This document shows, piece after piece, positions 58,578 through 64,000 of a stretch of 64,000 nt of DNA (its first letter is position 1; each line of letters opens with the position of its first letter). Source of the stretch: Nocardia brasiliensis IFM 10847 (GTDB lineage Bacteria; Actinomycetota; Actinomycetes; Mycobacteriales; Mycobacteriaceae); contig NZ_BAUA01000006.1 of assembly GCF_000710915.1 (NCBI RefSeq), positions 40,201-104,200 of the forward strand, written 5' to 3'. Position numbers and translations under genes: made by a program. The notes under the pieces were generated by a model, which saw nothing but the letters and a program-made list of their open reading frames with translations, had not been told where the DNA came from and did not search any database.

Positions 58578-59564
58578 TCAGGTGAATTCGAATGTCGCGA
58601 CCACCGGCGCGTGGTCGGACTCCGGGTACTTCTTGTCCGTCGCGAAGTCGGCCGACTCGTCGTGCAGCACCTCGTTGTGGATCTCGGTGCCGCGGTAATT
58701 GGCGAGCAGGTTGCGGGTGACGAGCAGGTGGTCCAGCATCGCCCCGCGGCCATGATGGAACAGCGTGTAGCGCGCGGGTTCGGGCACCGTGTGCTCGAGC
58801 GGCACCAGGACCCGTCCGGCGAGCGCGCCGTTGCCGGTGTCCTCTACGTCGCCGCGAATCGCGACCAGCGGAACCTCGTCGGCGGTCGCGTTGAAGTCGC
58901 CGGCGACCACGATGCGGGCCGCCGCGTCCCGGTCCAGGATCTGGTCGATGAGCCTGCGCACCTCGACGGCCTGGCTCATCCGTTTCATGCCGGACAGGAA
59001 CGAGCCCTCGGCCATCGCCCCGGCGTCGCGCCAGGTGAAGCGATCGGCTTTCTGGCCGGGGATATCGGTCGGCAGTTTCGACTTCAGGTGCACCACGATC
59101 ACGTGTAGCGGGGCGCCGAGCAGGTCCAGTTCGACGTGCAGCACCGGGCGCTCGATATTGACCGGACGCGGTTGCGCCGCAGGCGGATTCGCAGTCAGGA
59201 TCTGATACATCGGCGCCGCGACCAGATCGTTGAGCAGCTGCGTGCGCGCGGTGACGGGCAGGGAGGTGACCAGCACGAGATTTCGTTCGTCGAACACCTC
59301 ACCATTGGCCTTCTCCGTCGACACGACATTCCAGCCGGACAGTCGAGTGTGCTGCAGGAGATCGGCCAGCGCCAGCAACGCGCGCGGCTGTCCGGGGCGC
59401 TCCTGACCGTTCACCTCCTGCAGGCACAAGATGTCGGCCCGCAGCCGATCGATCTGCGGTCGCATCACCGCGATACGGTCGGCCAGCGTCGGCTCGAACG
59501 GTCCGGGATTCGGCGTCTCGTCGAAATTCTCGAGATTGAACGTCGCAATACGCAGGGTAACCAT
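58578..59564 (-). CDS. Endonuclease/exonuclease/phosphatase (EEP) family protein
   Basis: A 328-residue protein of the DNase I-like EEP superfamily. Motifs: 'LRIATFNLENF' (N-terminal Asn), 'LCLQEVNG' (catalytic Glu), 'VVAGDFNATADE' (Asp/Asn pair) and the C-terminal 'KYPESDHAPVVATFEF' (SDHxP). The His of 'VVHLKSK' is also placed as expected. These enzymes hydrolyse phosphodiesters of nucleic acids, inositol phosphates or lipids. No signal peptide is visible. The ATG at 59564 has GAGG upstream; 59573 is possible. It is convergent with the MFS gene. Confidence 0.9.
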   Translation of the reverse strand: MVTLRIATFNLENFDETPNPGPFEPTLADRIAVMRPQIDRLRADILCLQEVNGQERPGQPRALLALADLLQHTRLSGWNVVSTEKANGEVFDERNLVLVTSLPVTARTQLLNDLVAAPMYQILTANPPAAQPRPVNIERPVLHVELDLLGAPLHVIVVHLKSKLPTDIPGQKADRFTWRDAGAMAEGSFLSGMKRMSQAVEVRRLIDQILDRDAAARIVVAGDFNATADEVPLVAIRGDVEDTGNGALAGRVLVPLEHTVPEPARYTLFHHGRGAMLDHLLVTRNLLANYRGTEIHNEVLHDESADFATDKKYPESDHAPVVATFEFT

Positions 59565-59705
59565 TTCACACATCCTCATCAGGCCCCGACGATTCGAACG
59601 CCTCAATTGTCGCCGGGCGCAGAGGTGCGCACATAGGTAGCCGACTACCCGAATTCGCGCCGTCGAGCGGTTCCGGATCGCCCCGGACTCCGCTAGTTTC
59701 GAGTG

Positions 59706-60656
59706 ATGGGGCAGATCACGGTCGCGGCGGTGCAGGCGACGAGCGAGAACGGCGCCGTCGAGCGGAATCTGCGCAATGCGGCGCTGCTGGTGCGCGAGGC
59801 CGCGCGGCGCGGTGCGCGGGTGGTGCTGTGCCCGGAGTTCCTGGCGGCAGGCTATATCTACCGCGAAAGCATCTGGGAAAGCGGCGAACCGCAAGGTGGC
59901 GCGACCGAATCGTGGCTGGCCGGACTCGCCGCCGAGCACGCCATCTATATCGGCGCAACGTATCTCGAAGCCGACCAGGATCAGTTCTACAACACCTTCG
60001 CGCTCTTCGGCCCGGGCGGCGAACTGCTCGGTCGAGTACGTAAGGGCTCGTTGCCAGGCTTCGAAGGGTGGTATTTCACGTCGTCGGCGGAGCCGAAGGT
60101 GATCGAGACCGACCTGGGCCGGATCGGCGTCGGCATCTGCAACGACAATCAGACCGCGGAGTTCTTCCGGCACATGGTGGACACCGCACCGGACCTGATC
60201 CTGATGCCACATTCCGCACCGACGCCGCGAATTCCGTTGCTGGCCGGACAGTTTCGACGGCAGTTCGGTTCCATCGCCGGTTTCTACGCGAAAGAGCTGG
60301 GCATTCCCGTCGTTTTCGCGAACAAGGTGTCCGCCCGGCTCGATTGGACGCCGGTGCCTGTCATTCCGTTCGTGCAGATACCTTTCCGCTGCGAAGGTCG
60401 CTCGTCTATCCACCTCGCCGGCGGCCGAGTCGTCGCCGAACAGGGTCCGGTCGAATCGGTGGTCGTCGGCGATGTGAGCTTGGACCCCAGCCGCAAACGC
60501 ACTCCGGACCTGCGGCCCACCAGCTACTGGGCAAACCGGCCCATCCTGTCCGAAACCCTCAGCGGCCTCACCTTCGAACTGCTCACCGACCAGGCGCACC
60601 GCGCGTACGCGGCCAACCCGCGCCGGGCCGCGGCGGCCCGAGCGCTCACCTCCTGA
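59706..60656 (+). CDS. Carbon-nitrogen hydrolase (nitrilase superfamily)
   Basis: A 316-residue enzyme with the nitrilase Glu-Lys-Cys triad: Glu in 'LCPEFLAAGY', Lys in 'RVRKGSLPGFE', Cys in 'GVGICNDNQ'. The start 'ITVAAVQATSENGAVERNLRNA' is also typical. Members hydrolyse nitriles, amides or carbamoyl groups in the cytoplasm. The GICNDNQ context is unusual (WDxx or YDxx is commoner), so the substrate is open. A GTG directly precedes the chosen ATG. Confidence 0.9.
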   Translation: MGQITVAAVQATSENGAVERNLRNAALLVREAARRGARVVLCPEFLAAGYIYRESIWESGEPQGGATESWLAGLAAEHAIYIGATYLEADQDQFYNTFALFGPGGELLGRVRKGSLPGFEGWYFTSSAEPKVIETDLGRIGVGICNDNQTAEFFRHMVDTAPDLILMPHSAPTPRIPLLAGQFRRQFGSIAGFYAKELGIPVVFANKVSARLDWTPVPVIPFVQIPFRCEGRSSIHLAGGRVVAEQGPVESVVVGDVSLDPSRKRTPDLRPTSYWANRPILSETLSGLTFELLTDQAHRAYAANPRRAAAARALTS

Positions 60657-60754
60657 GCACCCCCGCTCCACCCTGAGGCATCAGGGTGATCCCCGATGGT
60701 CAGTGGACCGGGGCTCCGGCATGCTCGGCGCATGGCGAATCGCGGGTGGTCGTG

Positions 60755-62716
60755 ATGACGGTGGTATCAGCGGTTTTCGTGCTCGTCAGGTGGGCACTGC
60801 TGGTCTGGTTGGTCGCAACCGTCGCCCGGCGGGTGATCGGGACGCCGGTGGGCTGGCCGCGGACCGTGCTGCTGTCCGCGGTGTTTCCAGTGGCGGGGTC
60901 GACGGCGGCGACCGCGTTGGCGCACCGGCTCGGACTCGTCGACGACGGCGGTGACATCGCCGCGCCGTGGGGCGCGCTCACCGTGGTAGTGCTGCTGTGG
61001 GCATGGATCTTCGTGCTGCTGCTCGCGGTGCTGTACGTCGCGGAGATCATCGTGCCCAGCGGGGCGGTGCCGGGCCCGATCGCGCTGGTGCGGCGCTCGC
61101 GGCGGTCGCGGCAGGAGGCGATCCGGTACTGGCAGTTGCTCGGGGTGCTGCTGCGGCACGGGTTGGGCGGGTTCCTGCTGCGCGGTTCACGGGCACACCC
61201 GGACCGGACCAGCGCGGCGGCGGCCAACCTGCGTGACGCGCTGAACGATGCCGGTGTCACTTTCGTCAAACTCGGCCAAATGCTGTCCACCCGAAGGGAT
61301 GTCGTCCCCGCCACGATCGCCGACCAACTGGCGACGCTGCAAACCGACGCGACACCGCTGCCGTGGGACCAGGTGGAGCTGATCATCGCGGCACAACTCG
61401 GGCGACCGGCCGCCGAGGTCTTCGCCTCGATCGACCGGGAACCACTGGCCGCCGCGTCGGTCGGACAGGCGCACGCCGCGGTACTCACCGACGGCAGCCG
61501 CGTGGTCGTCAAGGTGCAGCGTCCGGGGGCGCGCACCCAGGTCGCACGCGACTTGCAGATCATGGGACGGTTCGCGCGCAAGCTCGAGCGCGACGCGTCC
61601 TGGGCCCGGGAGATGGGTGTGACCGATCTGGTCGCCGGCTTCGCCGCCTCGCTGACCGAAGAACTGGACTACACCGTCGAGCTCGACAACATGCGCAATC
61701 TCGCTGGGGCGGCCCGGGATTCGGCGATCACGATCCCCGCGGCGTATCCGGAGTTCTCCTCGTCGAGCCTGCTCGTGATGCAGCGGCTCGACGGCGTGCC
61801 GGTCGGCTCGGCCCGCGCGGTGCTCGACCGCTTGGACTCCCGCACCCGAGCGAACGCCGCCGCCACGCTGCTGTCGGAAACACTGCGGCAGATCTTGGTC
61901 ACCGGGGTGTTCCATGCCGATCTGCACCCGGGCAACGTGCTCATCGATGAGAAGGGACAGCTCGGCCTGCTCGATTTCGGCGCGGTCGGCCGGCTCGACG
62001 AAACCGAGCGGCTGGCCATCGCCGCGTTCCTCATCGCCATCGACGGAGACGATTCGGTCGGCGCCACCGACGCCATGCTGCGGCTACTCGGCGAGCCCGG
62101 CGACTTCGACCGGCGCACCTTCGAACGACGAATGGGTCAGGTCATCGTCCGGTTCCGGGGCGGGTTCGGCGCCAGTGGCAGCAAAGCGCTGTTCACCGAG
62201 ATGATCGGATTGATCGCCGCGGCCGGGTTCGCCATCCCCGGTCAGGTGGCCGGGGTCTTCCGCACCCTCGCGTCGGTCGAAGGCACGCTGCTGCTGCTCG
62301 ATCCCGGCTTCGATCTGCTGGTGTCGGCGCGGCGCGCGGGCGAGGACATCCTCGCCCCACTGCTCTCGCCTGACCGTCTCGCCCTTCGCGCCAAGGGGCA
62401 GTCTTTGACCGTTCTCCCGGTGCTGCAACGCCTTCCGGGACGTATCGACAAGATCAGCGCGGACCTGGCGGCGGGACGATTCAGCATCGGCGTGCGCGTC
62501 TTCGAGCATCCGACCGATCGCGCGTTCCTCGCCGAACTCGCCCAGCGGCTGATCACCGCGCTGTTCGCCGCGGCGTGCGTGGTCGCCGCGGCGGTGCTCC
62601 TGGTCGCCGGCAGCGACGCCGAATTGATCGGCGGCGTAGCGGTTTCCGCGGTGCTCGCCGCGGCGCTGGGGTTGATCGGCGCGGTACTGGGGATCAGGAC
62701 GTTGCTGCGCAGCTGA
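60755..62716 (+). CDS. ABC1/AarF/UbiB-family atypical kinase, membrane protein
   Basis: A 653-residue protein. The N terminus has three hydrophobic segments (about 1-100). The ABC1 kinase core follows: the family-specific 'AGVTFVKLGQMLSTRRDVVP' (KxGQ), 'AAASVGQAHAAVLTDGSRVVVKVQRPG' (Ala-rich loop and Lys), 'FHADLHPGNVLID' and 'LGLLDFGAVGRL' (DFG). Two C-terminal membrane helices (about 605-650) are present. UbiB-like proteins are needed for quinone or lipid metabolism and stress tolerance. The ATG at 60755 is preferred over an upstream start at 60686. Confidence 0.92.
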   Translation: MTVVSAVFVLVRWALLVWLVATVARRVIGTPVGWPRTVLLSAVFPVAGSTAATALAHRLGLVDDGGDIAAPWGALTVVVLLWAWIFVLLLAVLYVAEIIVPSGAVPGPIALVRRSRRSRQEAIRYWQLLGVLLRHGLGGFLLRGSRAHPDRTSAAAANLRDALNDAGVTFVKLGQMLSTRRDVVPATIADQLATLQTDATPLPWDQVELIIAAQLGRPAAEVFASIDREPLAAASVGQAHAAVLTDGSRVVVKVQRPGARTQVARDLQIMGRFARKLERDASWAREMGVTDLVAGFAASLTEELDYTVELDNMRNLAGAARDSAITIPAAYPEFSSSSLLVMQRLDGVPVGSARAVLDRLDSRTRANAAATLLSETLRQILVTGVFHADLHPGNVLIDEKGQLGLLDFGAVGRLDETERLAIAAFLIAIDGDDSVGATDAMLRLLGEPGDFDRRTFERRMGQVIVRFRGGFGASGSKALFTEMIGLIAAAGFAIPGQVAGVFRTLASVEGTLLLLDPGFDLLVSARRAGEDILAPLLSPDRLALRAKGQSLTVLPVLQRLPGRIDKISADLAAGRFSIGVRVFEHPTDRAFLAELAQRLITALFAAACVVAAAVLLVAGSDAELIGGVAVSAVLAAALGLIGAVLGIRTLLRS

Positions 62717-62751
62717 CCGCCGCCCCCGACCTCGTCGGAGTTCAGGAATGC

Positions 62752-62988
62752 TCAAAGATCCAGAGTTAGCTGGGGGTCCGGTCCCGCCGTGGTGACACAG
62801 GGCCGGATGACGCGCGGCGGTGCTGCGACAGCCACGGTCTCGCAGGTGCCGCAGATGCCCGCCCGGCACAGCGACGGGATCTCGATGCCCGCGCGCTCGA
62901 GCGCCTCCAGCACGGTGAGCTCGGCTGGAACGGTGAGGGTCCGGCCGGAGTGGCGCAGCCGCACCACCAGCGCGGGCGGCCGAATCAT
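62752..62988 (-). CDS. [2Fe-2S] ferredoxin, plant type
   Basis: A 78-residue ferredoxin. The cluster ligands are Cys41, Cys46, Cys49 and Cys64, in 'LCRAGICGTCETVAV' and 'IRPCVTT', the C-x4-C-x2-C...C pattern of plant-type ferredoxins or oxidoreductase ferredoxin domains. It is shorter than the usual 95-100 residues. Its ATG overlaps the stop of the upstream MpaB-like gene (ATGA), so it is coupled to that gene and is a plausible electron donor to it. Confidence 0.88.
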   Translation of the reverse strand: MIRPPALVVRLRHSGRTLTVPAELTVLEALERAGIEIPSLCRAGICGTCETVAVAAPPRVIRPCVTTAGPDPQLTLDL

Positions 62989-64000
62989 CGGACGGGACAG
63001 CGGTTGAGGCCCGCGGCGGCAGCATCGTGCTGGTCGTAGGGCGTGCCGTAGATGCCGACCCGAGCCGCGAGCAGTTCGGCCACCTTGGTGTTGCGCCGCC
63101 AGACCGGGTCGGCGGCGGCAGCACGGCGCGTCCGGCGCTGCCGGGCGCCCGGCAGCTTGTCGTCGAGTGCGCGCAGCCGGACGTCCAGCCCGGCCACGAT
63201 CCCGGTCAGCGCCGCCCACGGCTGGATCGGCACACTGTGTAATGGCGTGTCGCGCAGTAGTTCTCGAACCAAACCCACGCTGCTGAAGTAGGCCAGCATG
63301 CCGACGAGCGGCGCCGTCGCCTGCACCTTCAGCCGATCGGCCAGGCTGGTGCCCGCGAGCCGGTACGTCGCCGCGCCCGCCATTGTCGCGGTCCACTCCG
63401 GCGCCGTGCCCGCCGTCGCGACCATGTAGTCCGACATCTCCATGCCTTCGACGGCTGAGCGCGGGATGAGTTCATCGGCCACACCGAAGACGTAGGCGAT
63501 GTAGGCCCAATAGTGCATCACCGCGTCCAGTTGCCGTTCGGTGCAAGGCCGTCCGTGTGCGTGGTCGAAACACATCGGGGACAACCCGAACGTCACGGCG
63601 GCGCCCATCATGGTGCTGTTCGAGATGGGATTGCCGTGCGCCGCGAAATGGCCCGCGCCCCAGGCCCGGCGCAGGCCGGCGCGCACCTGGGCGTGCATCA
63701 GCCGCACCCGCACGGTGTCCTTGAACACCGGCGACCAGCGTTGCATGCCGCCGCGCACGGTGACGTTGCGAAACCAGGTGGCGGTCTCCAGGTTTCGCCG
63801 GTACGGGTCGTTGACGAACCGCCCTGTGGCACCGGTCGCCGAGGCCACCTCGGCGCCGACGAACGTGCCCATGAAGTCCTGCACGCCCATCGCGAGTTTG
63901 CCGGAGGTCGGGACGTTGATCCACAGGCGGCGGCCATATTCCCACAGCTCCGGGTCGTACCAGTCCGGCGGGGTGTCCAGGCTCGCGAACAGCGAAACCA
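62985..64000 (-). CDS. MpaB/latex-clearing-protein-like oxygenase (5' end outside window)
   Basis: The frame is open to the right edge, giving about 338 residues of an incomplete protein that begins inside '...LDTPPDWYDPELWEYGRRLW'. Helical content and the segments 'SNSTMMGAAVTFGLSPMCF', 'QLDAVMHYWAYIAYVFGV' and 'IQPWAALTGIVAG' fit the MpaB (DUF2236) family, which includes b-type haem rubber oxygenases and mycophenolic acid pathway enzymes. Overlap with a ferredoxin gene supports a redox role. The haem-ligand His cannot be identified with certainty here. Confidence 0.7.
   Translation of the reverse strand, partial: VSLFASLDTPPDWYDPELWEYGRRLWINVPTSGKLAMGVQDFMGTFVGAEVASATGATGRFVNDPYRRNLETATWFRNVTVRGGMQRWSPVFKDTVRVRLMHAQVRAGLRRAWGAGHFAAHGNPISNSTMMGAAVTFGLSPMCFDHAHGRPCTERQLDAVMHYWAYIAYVFGVADELIPRSAVEGMEMSDYMVATAGTAPEWTATMAGAATYRLAGTSLADRLKVQATAPLVGMLAYFSSVGLVRELLRDTPLHSVPIQPWAALTGIVAGLDVRLRALDDKLPGARQRRTRRAAAADPVWRRNTKVAELLAARVGIYGTPYDQHDAAAAGLNRCPVR

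Noticed and set aside
1..64000. CRISPR arrays, insertion sequences, tRNA or rRNA genes
   Set aside because: I found no regularly spaced repeats, transposase motifs, tRNA cloverleaf or rRNA segments on reading both strands. Short tRNAs could still escape a manual reading.

Overview
The window is 64 kb of high-GC actinobacterial DNA. The gene families point to a mycolate-type actinomycete, most likely Nocardia or a close relative: tandem LGFP-repeat secreted proteins, a Tat-exported class A beta-lactamase lipoprotein, an OhrR-type regulator, roadblock/LC7 proteins, an MpaB-family oxygenase, many GTG/TTG starts and many overlapping stop/start codons. This is inferred from gene content, not from a marker gene. 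I saw no rRNA, tRNA, CRISPR array or transposase.

Layout. 0-6 kb holds housekeeping and unknown genes, including a broken gene at about 1.3-1.8 kb. It also holds a short archaeal-type aspartyl-tRNA synthetase gene preceded by what looks like a translational T-box riboswitch. 6-11.7 kb is a compact minus-strand operon: TPP enzyme, SRPBCC protein, KAS III homologue, HisC-like aminotransferase and OhrR-type regulator. It has the shape of a small uncharacterised biosynthetic unit. 11.8-24.3 kb is accessory: LysR/Baeyer-Villiger monooxygenase pair, enoyl-reductase-like enzyme, tandem LGFP paralogues, beta-lactamase, VOC, TipA-like MerR, SRPBCC, macro domain, HAD, Nudix and DsbA-like proteins. 24.4-26.5 kb encodes a TerD domain fused to a PD-(D/E)XK nuclease-like region. 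26.5-29.4 kb has three roadblock-like genes divergent from an ABBA-fold aromatic prenyltransferase.

30.7-56.4 kb is the centrepiece, a minus-strand hybrid NRPS/PKS cluster in which nearly every gene overlaps the next. Transcription runs CPBP protease, PKS1 (ACP-KS-AT-PCP), NRPS1 (C-PCP-C-A-PCP), PKS2 (KS-AT-ACP), NRPS2 (C-A-NMT-PCP-reductase), fatty acyl-AMP ligase, BtrH-like acyltransferase, FkbH-like enzyme, free ACP, MaoC-SDR fusion, ABC ATPase, ABC permease. A DHA2-type MFS exporter diverges from it across a 674-bp intergenic region containing a long near-perfect inverted repeat. My reading is an N-acylated lipopeptide: the ligase loads a fatty acid on the N-terminal ACP of PKS1, the last residue is a threonine-like N-methyl amino acid, and release is reductive. 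The FkbH/ACP/BtrH genes suggest an extra glycerate-derived acyl group, and the MaoC-SDR fusion could supply the beta-carbon processing that both PKSs lack. I do not recognise the combination as a known pathway.

57-64 kb returns to general metabolism: MFS exporter, EEP-family phosphohydrolase, nitrilase-family amidase, ABC1/AarF kinase, and a ferredoxin overlapping an MpaB-family oxygenase that runs off the right edge.
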